Numbered from the stretch's first letter, positions 1 through 8,606 are shown. The stretch: 64,000 nt of DNA from Pseudomonas sp. FP2309 (GCF_030687575.1 NZ_CP117439.1:1178001-1242000); one strand, 5' to 3'. A program made the numbers and translations. Notes: generated by a model not told the origin, from the sequence alone.

Positions 1-167
1 CATTTCCGATCCGGTAACAGTGACAGAGTGTCGCTGCAAAAACAGGCGCTGAACCCCGGCTCTTTTGCTGAGCCTGCTCACCATGACGTCCGCGCGCCCC
101 AAAAAAGCCAGCCCGCCAACGTCCGCTTGTCACGCCGCTGGCGACGTGGGCAGCGGGGCGGTAAGGT

Positions 168-191
168 GTGCGCCTTTCTGCGCACTTTTTT
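168..191 (+). terminator. Terminator-like hairpin before the VF530 gene
   Basis: A 6-bp stem (GTGCGC/GCGCAC) with a 6-nt loop is followed directly by six T residues, the form of an intrinsic terminator on the + strand. No + strand gene is visible between the left edge and this point, so it either ends a transcript entering from outside the window or acts as a leader attenuator. It lies only 12 nt before the start codon of the next gene. The first 167 bases hold nothing else I can support. Confidence 0.5.
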
Positions 192-203
192 CATAGGCCC
201 GGC

Positions 204-437
204 ATGACCGCGACAAGCAACGACCCCCTCCACGGCGTGACCCTGCAACACGTCCTCACCACCCTGGTGGAACATTACGAATGGCAAGGCCTGGCCGAGC
301 GCATTGATGTGCGCTGCTTCAAGAGCGACCCGAGCATCAAGTCGAGCCTCACGTTTCTGCGCAAAACGCCGTGGGCGCGAGAGAAAGTCGAAGCGTTGTA
401 CGTCAAGCTGATGCGCACCAAACGCCCGCTGGATTGA
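204..437 (+). CDS. VF530-family small conserved protein (DUF2132-like)
   Basis: This is a 77-residue protein with the compact signature of the VF530/DUF2132 family: DPLHGVTL near the N-terminus, then [20 protein letters not shown], then AREKVEALY. The family is a small helical fold described as DNA-binding from its structure; its biological role is not established. The start at 204 is chosen because the family begins a few residues before NDPLHG; an upstream in-frame start at 168 lies inside the terminator hairpin and would add 12 atypical residues. The stop is 4 nt before the next gene, so the two may be co-transcribed. The family call is firm and the function unknown. Confidence 0.85.
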   Translation: MTATSNDPLHGVTLQHVLTTLVEHYEWQGLAERIDVRCFKSDPSIKSSLTFLRKTPWAREKVEALYVKLMRTKRPLD

Positions 438-441
438 GCCC

Positions 442-1065
442 ATGAAGCGGTATGTAGCGGCAGCGGCACTGGCCGGTTGGATAGGGTTGGCGATTCAGCA
501 GTACTTGATCTTCTATTCGCGCTGGTCCACCGGTGCGAGCCTCTTGGGCGGGCTGATCAACTTTTTCAGTTTTTTCACCGTACTCACCAACACCCTGGCG
601 GTGGTGGTGTTGAGCTATGCCGTGGTGAATCGCGATGGCAGGGCGAAGCGGTTTTTCCTTGCGCCCGCCGTCAGCAGCGGGATCACCGTGAGCATCCTGG
701 TAGTGAGCCTGGCTTACAGCCTGTTGTTGCGGCATTTGTGGCAACCGGAAGGTTTCCAGTTCATTGCCGATGAACTGCTCCACGACGTGATGCCGCTGCT
801 GTTTTTGATCTACTGGTGGCGGTGTGTGCCCAAGGGCACCTTGCGCCTCAGGCACATCGGCGCGTGGGTGATCTACCCGCTGGTGTACTTCGCCTATGCG
901 CTGCTGCGCGGTGATTTGCTCGGGCAATATCAGTACCCGTTCATCGATGTCGGCACGCTGGGTTATCCACAGGTGTTTGTGAACGCCGGGGGCATATTGG
1001 CGGGGTTCGTGCTGATCGCGTTGGTCCTGGTGGGGCTGGACAAAATCATCAAGCCCCACCCTTGA
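442..1065 (+). CDS. Pr6Pr-family integral membrane protein
   Basis: This 207-residue protein has about six hydrophobic segments, at roughly residues 2-20, 35-60, 72-95, 110-125, 140-155 and 180-202. The segment around residues 38-56 (LINFFSFFTVLTNTLAV) matches the FxxFTxxTN pattern of Pr6Pr membrane proteins, a family of unknown function distantly related to FAR-17a/AIG1-like proteins. A conserved HD pair lies in the middle (LLHDVMPLLF). The ATG at 442 follows the preceding stop by 4 nt. The gene is convergent with the reductase gene, with almost no intergenic space (stop 1065, neighbouring stop 1067). No substrate can be inferred. Confidence 0.75.
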   Translation: MKRYVAAAALAGWIGLAIQQYLIFYSRWSTGASLLGGLINFFSFFTVLTNTLAVVVLSYAVVNRDGRAKRFFLAPAVSSGITVSILVVSLAYSLLLRHLWQPEGFQFIADELLHDVMPLLFLIYWWRCVPKGTLRLRHIGAWVIYPLVYFAYALLRGDLLGQYQYPFIDVGTLGYPQVFVNAGGILAGFVLIALVLVGLDKIIKPHP

Positions 1066-1066
1066 T

Positions 1067-1834
1067 TCACTCTTCCTCACTGCCCTCGGCGCGCCAGTAA
1101 CCCACGGCCTTGAGGAACGCTTCGTTGACCTTGTGAGTGTCCAGCAGCACGCGGCGCACCTGGCGCGACAGTTTGGCTTCGGTGGCGACGAAACTGTACA
1201 GCGTGCCGCCGGGCAGGGTCAGCGCTTGTACCGTGGCGAGCAGGTCGTCTTTGCCGCGCACCACCCAGATCACCTCGACCTCGGCAGCGCTGTGCAGCGC
1301 TTGCTGTTCGGCCGCATCGGCAATTTCAATCACCGCCAGCACCTTGCGCCCGGCCGGCAGTTCCTCCAGGCGACGCCCGATGGCCGGCAGCGCGGTTTCA
1401 TCACCAATCAGCAAATAGCTGTCGAAGATATCCGGCACGATCAGCGAGCCCCGTGGCCCACCTATATACAGGTGTTGCCTTGGTTTGGCCTGTTCCGCCC
1501 AGGTGGACGCCGGGCCATCGCCGTGCAATACGAAGTCGATGTCCAGCTCGCCGATGCTCAGGTCGAAACGTCGTGGCGTGTAGTCGCGCATGGCCGGTTG
1601 CGGGCCATCGCCTTTGATGCTGAAGGTCGGGCTTTCCAGCGCGGCCTGTTCGGCGGCGTTCTGTGGGAACAGCAGCTTGATGTGGTCGTCACTGCCCAGG
1701 CTGACAAACCCGGCCAGTTCCGGGCCGCCCAGGGTGATGCGGCGCATGCGCGGGGTGATGTCGACCACGCGCAGCACCTCGAGGCGGCGGCGTTTGATCT
1801 CGTGGGTCACACGGTGGATGGCTTGTGTATTCAT
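1067..1834 (-). CDS. Siderophore-interacting FAD/NAD(P)H ferric reductase (NfeF/YqjH/ViuB-like)
   Basis: This is a 255-residue flavoprotein of the siderophore-interacting protein family, which reduces ferric siderophores or other ferric chelates in the cytoplasm to release Fe(II). The N-terminal FAD-binding half carries the flavin motif RDYTPRRFD near residue 83. The C-terminal half has the nucleotide-binding segment YLLIGDETALPAIGRRLEEL and ends in the family-typical FLKAVGYWRAEGSEEE. Its start codon overlaps the stop of the PadR gene by 4 nt (ATGA), so the pair is translationally coupled. In Enterobacteria the same two families form nfeF/nfeR (yqjH/yqjI) as divergent neighbours; here they are a co-directional operon. 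The general role is confident; the exact chelate is not predictable. Confidence 0.88.
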   Translation of the reverse strand: MNTQAIHRVTHEIKRRRLEVLRVVDITPRMRRITLGGPELAGFVSLGSDDHIKLLFPQNAAEQAALESPTFSIKGDGPQPAMRDYTPRRFDLSIGELDIDFVLHGDGPASTWAEQAKPRQHLYIGGPRGSLIVPDIFDSYLLIGDETALPAIGRRLEELPAGRKVLAVIEIADAAEQQALHSAAEVEVIWVVRGKDDLLATVQALTLPGGTLYSFVATEAKLSRQVRRVLLDTHKVNEAFLKAVGYWRAEGSEEE

Positions 1835-2373
1835 GAAAATTTCCCGTCGGCAATAGCTTGAGCGGTGCCGTTGAGCAGCGCCGCGACACGTTCGATTTCT
1901 TCCGGGCTCCAGCGCCCGTGGTGTGAATGCAAGGCATGGCGCAGGTTGTGCACCGCCTCGTGGATTTGCGGCGGGCGGTCATGCCCGCGCAGCGAGCGTT
2001 TGCTCAGTTGGATGCGCATGCGCACACCGTCCAGCGCCACCGTTTGCTCACCTAAGAAGAGACGTCCGGCGTCGGTGATTGTGTAGCGTTTTTTCCCGCC
2101 CTCGGCGTCGCCGCTGATCAATTCGCTTTCTTCCAGGAAGGTCAACGTCGGGTAGATCACACCGGGGCTTGGGGTGTAGGCACCGTCGAACAGACCTTCG
2201 ATGCGGCGGATCAGGTCGTAGCCGTGGCACGGTTGTTCGGCGATCAGTGCCGGCAGCAGCAATTTCAAGTCGCCCGGCGCGAACACGCGTGGCCCGCGCC
2301 CACCGCGTTCGCGGCCGGGGCGTTTCTCGAAGCCGTCAGGATCATTGCCGTGGTGGTGGGAAGGGTCGCGCAT
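1831..2373 (-). CDS. PadR-family transcriptional regulator (NfeR/YqjI-like)
   Basis: This 180-residue protein has a His/Gly/Arg-rich N-terminus (SHHHGNDPDG) that recalls the metal-sensing extension of E. coli YqjI/NfeR. It is followed by the PadR winged helix: LLLPALIAEQPCHGYDLIRRI, then the YTPSPGVIYPTLTFLEE recognition region at about residues 66-82 and EGGKKRYTIT for the wing. A C-terminal helix around residues 130-175 would form the dimer interface. It is first in the operon with the ferric reductase, overlapping it by 4 nt. A perfect 18-bp palindrome lies 32-49 nt before its start, which predicts autorepression. Metal dependence (Ni or Fe) is inferred from YqjI and not shown here. Confidence 0.88.
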   Translation of the reverse strand: MRDPSHHHGNDPDGFEKRPGRERGGRGPRVFAPGDLKLLLPALIAEQPCHGYDLIRRIEGLFDGAYTPSPGVIYPTLTFLEESELISGDAEGGKKRYTITDAGRLFLGEQTVALDGVRMRIQLSKRSLRGHDRPPQIHEAVHNLRHALHSHHGRWSPEEIERVAALLNGTAQAIADGKFS

Positions 2374-2404
2374 GTTCGCTGATCCGTGAAAGATTTAGAC
2401 ATAA

Positions 2405-2422
2405 CTTAAGATATATCTTAAG
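2405..2422. promoter_or_regulatory. Perfect 18-bp palindrome, candidate PadR operator
   Basis: CTTAAGATATATCTTAAG is a perfect inverted repeat lying 32-49 nt upstream of the PadR start codon, where it would overlap the promoter. PadR regulators bind palindromic AT-rich sites of this size. It is the only such site in the surrounding 1 kb, which supports autoregulation of the PadR-reductase operon. Confidence 0.7.
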
Positions 2423-2902
2423 GCGTGTGTAGTGGCTGGCGACCGACGGTCAGGTCCGGCTTCGACAGGTGCGTCGCACAATCCCACGGCAAAAAAACCG
2501 TGGACGTCCCTATAAAGACAGGACTATAAGTAGTAATTAGAGTTAAAGCTCCAATCGATTGTTATTAGCTGTAGCGTTGAGTCGGTGTGTTGTCCTTGTG
2601 GTATTGTTCTGACAGTTTCTTCCCTTCGCTACACTAACTTGTCTGTGTGTAGTCTCGTTCTTACGGATACTTTGTTAGTTTTGGCAGAATGCCATCTTTT
2701 TCTCTCAAGCCCAGTTTCCTTAGGCCACAGGCCTGTGGGAAGCTGCCTGCATACCTGAATTTTTAGTTGGTGGATCATTGCCTGGCGTTGCAGTAGTTCA
2801 ACTTACTGGCGGCGTATTTCGTTGTAAGTCACCTAAAGCCGCAGGCTTTTAACTCAACTTAACAACGAGCCAACTCATGCTAGAAAATTACAGGTATTGA
2901 TC
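2423..2902. other. Long AT-rich intergenic leader before the fimbrial operon
   Basis: About 480 bases with no supportable gene separate the PadR operator from the first pilin gene, noticeably more AT-rich than its surroundings. It holds several dyads: CCACGG-N8-CCGTGG (2484-2503), TGGCA-GAA-TGCCA (2682-2694), the perfect 14-mer CCACAGGCCTGTGG (2725-2738) and AAAGCC-GCA-GGCTTT (2835-2849). The fimbrial promoter should lie here, but I see no convincing -35/-10 or -24/-12 pair. A long structured 5' leader on the pilin mRNA is possible. Confidence 0.5.
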
Positions 2903-3400
2903 ATGTTCAAGAAGTTTGCGATTGCTGCTCCATTGGCTGTTATTGCACTGAGTTCGCAGGGGGCGTTCGCCGCCGGCGAAGCCAGCCATACCGTCAATCT
3001 CAAGGCGACCATTCCGACCACCGTGTTTCATGTGCAGCCACGCGATCCTAACTGGGGCCGTGACGAGACCATGAGCTACAACCTGGTGAACGGTGAGCTG
3101 TCGCCGCTGAGTGCTATCTACGATATGCGCAACACCAACGGTTCGATCCACGCCTACATCGAAGGCGGCCCGGCAGTGTTGTTCAACGGTGACGCGTCTC
3201 AGAACATCCCCCTGACCGCGACCCTGAATGGCGTCACCCTCACCGGTACCCCTCAGGAAGTGGTTAACGAAGCTGACTCCACGCCGGGTGTCGGTGCCGA
3301 GCTGCGCATTGCAGCCGCCAAGCCGACGGCCAACCAGCGTGGCGCTTACACCAGCGTCATGCCGTTGGTGTTCGACGCGGTACTGCCCGTAGGGCCTTGA
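2903..3400 (+). CDS. CS1/CFA-I-type fimbrial major pilin subunit
   Basis: This exported pilin of about 165 residues belongs to the CS1 type fimbrial major subunit family (CooA/CfaB/CblA), the shaft subunit of alternate chaperone-usher pili. The signal peptide runs from MFKKFAIAAPLAV to a cleavage site after GAFA near residue 23. The mature N-terminus is followed by VNLKATIPTTVFHVQP and the family-typical NPxW-like region DPNWGRDETMSYN. The ATG at 2903 is preferred over a TTG two codons upstream because it gives a standard signal peptide. It heads an operon in which the usher follows after 119 nt. The gap and first position fit higher expression of the main subunit. Confidence 0.88.
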   Translation: MFKKFAIAAPLAVIALSSQGAFAAGEASHTVNLKATIPTTVFHVQPRDPNWGRDETMSYNLVNGELSPLSAIYDMRNTNGSIHAYIEGGPAVLFNGDASQNIPLTATLNGVTLTGTPQEVVNEADSTPGVGAELRIAAAKPTANQRGAYTSVMPLVFDAVLPVGP

Positions 3401-3519
3401 TGTTGGTGGATGCCTGCTGAGCCGTTGCGCTCACGGGTAGCTGTTTGCAGGTCGGCGGGGGCCCCCACCTCGTCGGCCTGGTTTTCAACCCTGCATCTTG
3501 GCATTCAGAGTATCCGTTC

Positions 3520-6039
3520 ATGTTCCCGATGACCCCCATCGCGGCTGCGCTTGCGCTATTGATTTGTACGAGTGCCTTGGCCGCTCCGGCGCCTGCTCCG
3601 TCGACGCCCGGCAGTCTGCTCTCGCAGTCCCAAGGTTTGCCCGCCGGGTTTTCCGACCATTTCTTCGATGTGCCGCTGGCCGTACGTGTGGACCTTGACC
3701 AGCAGTTGCTGGGTGAGGCGCTGATCGTGTTGTCTCGAGATGATCGGGTCACCCTGCTCGAATTCACCGATACCGGCGACAGCAAAGTGCCTGCGGCGAC
3801 GCGCGACACCTGGCAGGCGATCCTGGAAGACGGCGTGGCCCTTGGCCCCTGCACCCAGTCCTGTCCTCAGCAGATGGTGTCGGCGTTCTACAACCTGGAA
3901 GGCTCGCAACTCTCGGTGATTACCCAGAACGTGGAGCACACCGGCGAAGCCCCGCGATTTTATGAACAACCCGAGGGCGGCAGCCTGGGGTTGATCGTCA
4001 ATAACCAGTTGAACCTCAACGGCGGTGACAACCAGGACCTGGGCGGGCGCTATGGCCTGCAAGCCAGTTCCAGCGTGGGCAACTGGAGTCAGGTGTTCAA
4101 CCTGCAGTTGGCGCGTCAAAGTGGCGACGATGAACCGATGCGTCACGCCATCCATGAGCTGTATACCCAGCGTGAACTGGAAGGGCGATTCTTCCGCCTG
4201 GGCCACTTCACCCCCAATTCCGACGGCCTGACCCGCCAGTTGCGCAGCTTCGGTGCCAGCCCCGATACCGCACTGGGCGTGATGTACGGCAGCTCCGACA
4301 ACCTGGCCATCAACAACCCCAAGCCCAGCGTGTACCCGATCTACGTGACCGCCAACCGTCAGGCCGCCGTCGAGATCTACCGCAATGGCCTGCTGATCAA
4401 CACCCAGGCCGTGCCGGCCGGCCTGCAGACCCTCGATACCCGCCCGTTACCCGGCGGTATTTATGAGGTGGAAGTGCGCTTGATCGAAGACGGCCTGACC
4501 GTCAGCACCACCCAGGAACTGGTGTACAAGCCCAATAACTGGCGCAACATTGAAGACCGCTGGCGCTACAACGTATTTGCCGGGCGCGAGACCAAACTGT
4601 TCAGTAACTGGGAAGAACAAGCCTCCGGTTCGATGACGGCGGGTGCGTCGCTCAACTACCTGGTGCACCCGCGTGTGATCCTTGGCCTGTCGGCCCGTGA
4701 AGTGCGCGAGCAGCTGCAATACGGTGGCTCGATCGACTGGAACGCGGCCAACAACATGAGCCTGTACGCCAACGTGTTCCAGACCCAGGATCACGGCACC
4801 GGCATGGATCTGCAGGGGCTCTATACCTTTGGCGCCACCAACCTGGTGTTCAGCCACAACCGCAGTTGGCTTGATACTCGCGACACCTACGAAACCCTGC
4901 CGGACGGCACCCGTCTGCGCCGCAACACGTTCGTCGGCGAAAGCAGTAACACCGCGCTGTCGGTCAACCACCGGGTCGATGCGAAAAACTCTTGGAACCT
5001 GCGCCTGTCCCACAGCGAAGGCAATGTGGAAGGGGCCGGCGTCGACCTGGGCTGGAGCCGCCGCGACACGCTGCTGGGCAGCGATGCCAACTGGCGCTTC
5101 TCGCTGTTCGACCGCCCCGGTACCAGCGGCACCAACGATCAGCGCAACCGTGGGGTGGACGTCACCCTCAGCCTGGCGCTGGGCACCGATGGCCGGCAGA
5201 TCTCCGGCAGCATCGGCAGCCGCACGGCCCGTGAAGGCGGGCGCGACAACAACGCCTCGGTCACCTATCGCCAGGACCTGCAGGATCACGCGCTGCAAAG
5301 CGTCTCGGCCACCGCTATCACCGACACCTATGGCGTGGGCCTGTCGGGCATGGCCAGCTTCAGTACCGATGCAGTCAGCGGCGACGGCTTTGTGCAGCGC
5401 AGTTCCTACAACAACGACCTCACCGGTGGCCTGAACCTCAACAGCACCCTGGTGGTGGGCGCCGGCAAGATGCTGCTGAGCAGCCAATACCAGGGCGACG
5501 GTGCCGGCATGATCATCGATGTGGAAACCGACCTCGACGAAATCGCCCTGCGTGCCGACGACTTGAGTGGCGGCAGCAGCGTGCTGCGTCCGGGGCGCAA
5601 CTACGTGCCGGTGTCCGCCTACAAGAGCAGCACCGTGGCGTTCGACTTCGACGGCAACCACCCACCAGCGGCCAACATCCAGCCGGCGCGGTCCAGCTAC
5701 CACCTGAACAAGGGCGGCGTGGACTATCGCAAGATCAGCGTGATGAAAACCGTCACCGTGCTCGGGCGCCTGCTCGACAACGAGGGCGCGCCGCTCAAGG
5801 GCCACCACGTGATCAACCACGCCAGCCGTGGCGTCAGCGAAGTCGACGGGTTCTTCTCCATGGAAATGAGCGCCAGCTCGCCGACCCTGGAGGTGCGTTA
5901 CCAGAACCAATTGCTCTGCCAGTTCCGTCTGGACCCTTCCAAGGTCGTTGAGGAAAGGGATGTGTTGATGATTGGTGATCTGCGCTGCACGCCGGACACC
6001 TTGGCTGAACTCACTCCTGCGCCCAAGGCGGCTGGCTGA
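3520..6039 (+). CDS. Outer-membrane usher of alternate (CS1-type) chaperone-usher pili
   Basis: This is an 839-residue outer-membrane usher like CooC/CfaC/CblC, which forms the pore that receives chaperone-subunit complexes and assembles the pilus. The start at 3520 gives a clean signal peptide (MFPMTPIAAALALLICTSALA). The first in-frame start, 25 codons earlier, would precede it with a non-signal sequence. An N-terminal domain is followed by a TcfC E-set-like segment (IYVTANRQAAVEIYRNGLLI, near residue 275). Then comes a long beta-rich barrel and a C-terminal CS1-pili formation domain (FDFDGNHPPAANIQPARSSY, near 710) ending in a plug-like fold with paired cysteines. The length suits this usher class. 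Confidence 0.9.
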   Translation: MFPMTPIAAALALLICTSALAAPAPAPSTPGSLLSQSQGLPAGFSDHFFDVPLAVRVDLDQQLLGEALIVLSRDDRVTLLEFTDTGDSKVPAATRDTWQAILEDGVALGPCTQSCPQQMVSAFYNLEGSQLSVITQNVEHTGEAPRFYEQPEGGSLGLIVNNQLNLNGGDNQDLGGRYGLQASSSVGNWSQVFNLQLARQSGDDEPMRHAIHELYTQRELEGRFFRLGHFTPNSDGLTRQLRSFGASPDTALGVMYGSSDNLAINNPKPSVYPIYVTANRQAAVEIYRNGLLINTQAVPAGLQTLDTRPLPGGIYEVEVRLIEDGLTVSTTQELVYKPNNWRNIEDRWRYNVFAGRETKLFSNWEEQASGSMTAGASLNYLVHPRVILGLSAREVREQLQYGGSIDWNAANNMSLYANVFQTQDHGTGMDLQGLYTFGATNLVFSHNRSWLDTRDTYETLPDGTRLRRNTFVGESSNTALSVNHRVDAKNSWNLRLSHSEGNVEGAGVDLGWSRRDTLLGSDANWRFSLFDRPGTSGTNDQRNRGVDVTLSLALGTDGRQISGSIGSRTAREGGRDNNASVTYRQDLQDHALQSVSATAITDTYGVGLSGMASFSTDAVSGDGFVQRSSYNNDLTGGLNLNSTLVVGAGKMLLSSQYQGDGAGMIIDVETDLDEIALRADDLSGGSSVLRPGRNYVPVSAYKSSTVAFDFDGNHPPAANIQPARSSYHLNKGGVDYRKISVMKTVTVLGRLLDNEGAPLKGHHVINHASRGVSEVDGFFSMEMSASSPTLEVRYQNQLLCQFRLDPSKVVEERDVLMIGDLRCTPDTLAELTPAPKAAG

Positions 6040-6068
6040 ATGTCAGGGCAGGGCGCTAAAACGGAATT

Positions 6069-7301
6069 ATGCGTATGAACACTCGAAACACGGGCACAGG
6101 TTGGCGAGCAGCGTTATTAGGCGTGCCCTTGTACCTGGCGACGCACTTCGCCTCGGCGGCAGTGCAAAACATTACAGCGGAGTTTCGCCCTGATCCCACC
6201 AACCCGATGATCAACAAGTTCACCAACACCACCCCGCAAAGCGGGGTATGCCCCGGGCATATGCCGGCAAGGTGCGAGGCGATGGGGATATTCAGTATCC
6301 GCACCACGGATATCACCTTTGCCAGTGTTGCGCCGATCGAGCCCTACCATGCCGACCCCCGGCAGGGCCTCACATTCAAGGTGCCGTCCGAGTGGCGCAG
6401 TTTTGAAGTGGTGTCCGCCCAGGGTGATCGCGAGGTGGTGGAGATGCGTATTTCCGGAGTTGGCAGCCGTTTCAATACGACCAACCCACCCGGCGTGCAT
6501 ATCTGGAGCCCGCTGCCGGCGAACTGGACCAATCCGCCTGCCCCTTGTCAATACACGGGTATGTGGGCGGCGGGTAGCACGCTGCGGTTGTGGTTCTGGA
6601 TTGTCCCGGAGGGCGCGGGGCCTTGCAGCATGCCGACGCCGGAGAGGGTCCCCACCTCCAACTTCAGCATGCTCGAATATGCCTATGAGCTGCGCACGCC
6701 CAATCCGTTGGGAATGCGGGCGGGACAGTACACCGGATCAATGTCTTACGGCATCGGGCCTTACAAGGATTTCGATTTCGGTGACATCTACAGGCCGAAC
6801 GACGAGGTGTTGACCTTCAACTTCACGTTGACGGTGGAGCACATCCTCAAAGTCGATCTGCCGCCGGGCGGCGACCGTATCGAACTGCTGCCCCAGGAAG
6901 GCTGGCAAGCCTGGCTCAACCAGGGGCGACGCCCGACGCGTTTGTTCCGCGACCAGACGTTCAGCATCGCCGCCAGCAACCGCTTCAAGATGATGCTCGA
7001 GTGCGGGTTGGTCATCGGTAACACCTGCGGCCTGCAAAACAGTGACGGTGATCAGGTGCCATTGCAGATCTCCACCACGCTGCCGTTCGGCCTGACCGAC
7101 AGGTACGACCAGGCGCTGAAAAAACGGCCACTGCGCCTGGACGGTTCGGGCACCGATTTTATCCAGGCTACCCATTACGTGAACCAGCGCCCCGGCACCT
7201 TGCACTTTGAAGTGGCCAGGGACGACGTGGGCGACATGCTTGAAAAACCCGGCAGCACCTACCGTGGCACGGCCACCGTGGTCTGGGATTCGGAAGTCTA
7301 G
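6069..7301 (+). CDS. CblD-like pilus initiator / tip adhesin, copy 1
   Basis: This 410-residue exported protein belongs to the CooD/CfaE/CblD family, the minor subunit that initiates assembly and sits at the pilus tip as adhesin. A signal peptide precedes AVQNITAEFRPDPTNP. The N-terminal half (to about residue 205) would be the adhesin domain and the C-terminal half the pilin domain, containing VDLPPGGDRIELLPQEGWQA and ending VVWDSEV. It follows the usher by 29 nt. It is clearly homologous to the two later copies but the most divergent of the three, with the same end motif. Receptor specificity cannot be predicted. Confidence 0.85.
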   Translation: MRMNTRNTGTGWRAALLGVPLYLATHFASAAVQNITAEFRPDPTNPMINKFTNTTPQSGVCPGHMPARCEAMGIFSIRTTDITFASVAPIEPYHADPRQGLTFKVPSEWRSFEVVSAQGDREVVEMRISGVGSRFNTTNPPGVHIWSPLPANWTNPPAPCQYTGMWAAGSTLRLWFWIVPEGAGPCSMPTPERVPTSNFSMLEYAYELRTPNPLGMRAGQYTGSMSYGIGPYKDFDFGDIYRPNDEVLTFNFTLTVEHILKVDLPPGGDRIELLPQEGWQAWLNQGRRPTRLFRDQTFSIAASNRFKMMLECGLVIGNTCGLQNSDGDQVPLQISTTLPFGLTDRYDQALKKRPLRLDGSGTDFIQATHYVNQRPGTLHFEVARDDVGDMLEKPGSTYRGTATVVWDSEV

Positions 7302-7359
7302 TGCTGCCGTGGGCACGGTTGCCCAGGGCGCGCGTTCAATCAACGAGGCGTAATCAACA

Positions 7360-8118
7360 ATGAAACATGCAGTGTTATGGATCGGGCTGTTCCTGTACTC
7401 CCTCACGGCCCAGGCCGGACCGGCGATCAACGTGGGCGTGGTGTACGACTACCTGGAGGGGGACCGCAGTTCCTACCTCAAGCGCGTCTTCAACGGCGGC
7501 ACCACCACCGCGTTCATCAAGGTCAATGTGCTGGAAATTCTCTACAACGAAGACGGCACTTCCCGTGAAGTACCGGTGGCCTCGCTGACCGACAACAAAG
7601 GCGCCACCACCAGCCGTGACGGCCTCATGGCCAGCCCGGCACGGATGATCGTGCCGGCGAACGGGCGCCAGGGCACGCGCTTGCTGTACATGGGGCAGCG
7701 CGACAAAGAGCGTTATTTCCGCGTGCGGTTTATCCCCGTGGTGCCGGAGAAGGAAGATGACTTCGCCGTCACCGACCAGGAGCGCGCTGATTACAAGCAA
7801 GGCCTGGCGGCCGGGGTCAATGTGTTGGCCGGCTACGGCACAGTGTTTTTCGTGCGGCCCAAAGACACCCGTTTCGACACGCAGATCATCGAGAGCACTG
7901 AGCAGTACCGGTTGCGCAACGCCGGCAACAGCGTGGTGGTGCTCGACGAGTTCCGCAACTGCGCCAAGGCCAAGTCCACCGACTGCGAGCCCACTACCAA
8001 GCATCACATCCTGCCGGGGCGTGAGCTGAAATTCGAGATAAAAGCCGACCGTCAATACAGCTTCCAGATGATTGAAGGCCGCGACAAAAAACTGATGACG
8101 GTCAACAGCAACGGGTGA
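7360..8118 (+). CDS. Periplasmic pilus chaperone of CS1/CFA-I type
   Basis: This 252-residue protein has a short signal peptide (MKHAVLWIGLFLYSLTAQA) and then GPAINVGVVYDYLEGDRSSY. It matches the alternate-family chaperones CooB/CfaA/CblB, which bind and stabilise pilins through donor-strand complementation in the periplasm. Chaperone features include ASPARMIVPANGRQGTRLLY near residue 91, the strand that carries the basic residue and alternating hydrophobics, and YFRVRFIPVVPEKEDD after it. A Cys pair in the second domain (NCAKAKSTDCEP) may form a disulfide. The stop overlaps the start of the next pilin gene (TGATG), so chaperone and pilin 2 are coupled. Its position after the tip gene, not before the usher, departs from the coo/cfa order. 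Confidence 0.85.
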   Translation: MKHAVLWIGLFLYSLTAQAGPAINVGVVYDYLEGDRSSYLKRVFNGGTTTAFIKVNVLEILYNEDGTSREVPVASLTDNKGATTSRDGLMASPARMIVPANGRQGTRLLYMGQRDKERYFRVRFIPVVPEKEDDFAVTDQERADYKQGLAAGVNVLAGYGTVFFVRPKDTRFDTQIIESTEQYRLRNAGNSVVVLDEFRNCAKAKSTDCEPTTKHHILPGRELKFEIKADRQYSFQMIEGRDKKLMTVNSNG

Positions 8119-8606
8119 TGACGATGTTCAAGCAACTGACACGACTCGCCGGGTTGGCGGCGCTGACACTCACCGCCACCCACGCCTTGAGTTTTCAGGA
8201 ACGCCACAGCTTCGACGTATCGGTGACGATTCCAGTGCATGAAGCCTATGTGCTGCCGTCCGAAACCGACTGGATGGGCCAGGAGCAACAACTGGCCTGG
8301 AACCTGGCAACGGCGCAACTGGGCAGCCTGCGCAAAAACTTCGACGTGAAGAACCTCAACGGCGGCGTCGCCGCGCGTCTGGGGGCTGAACCGTACCTGT
8401 TCAGCGGCCGCGACCGCATTGACTTGCAGGTGCTGTTCAACCGCGTACCGCTGACCCTGGACGCCACCGAAGTGGTCAATGCCGACGAGGCCCGAGCGGG
8501 CCGGCGCGCGTTGCTCGACATCGCCGCCATCGAACCTGTCGGCGGCTATCAGGGTGGGGATTACTACGGCACGGTGCATATCGTGTTTGATTTTCTGGCG
8601 CCATAA
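8118..8606 (+). CDS. Second CS1-type pilin subunit
   Basis: This 162-residue exported pilin resembles the first subunit in layout: a signal peptide ending THALS, then SFDVSVTIPVHEAYVLPSE, then DWMGQEQQLAWNLATAQL (compare DPNWGRDETMSYNLVNGEL in pilin 1). Sequence identity looks low, so it is an old paralogue, perhaps a minor or alternative shaft subunit. The ATG at 8118 overlaps the chaperone stop by one base; an ATG two codons later is also possible. CFA/I-like operons normally encode a single major pilin, so a second one is unusual. It is followed by the two extra tip genes, suggesting a second subunit-tip set. Confidence 0.8.
   Translation: MTMFKQLTRLAGLAALTLTATHALSFQERHSFDVSVTIPVHEAYVLPSETDWMGQEQQLAWNLATAQLGSLRKNFDVKNLNGGVAARLGAEPYLFSGRDRIDLQVLFNRVPLTLDATEVVNADEARAGRRALLDIAAIEPVGGYQGGDYYGTVHIVFDFLAP

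Noticed and set aside
1..167. Start of a minus-strand gene at the left edge (CAT at bases 1-3)
   Set aside because: Only a codon would be in the window; nothing supports it.
4447..5910. 487-codon open frame opposite the usher gene
   Set aside because: Val/Ala/Gln-rich shadow of codon bias; the usher frame is well supported by family motifs.
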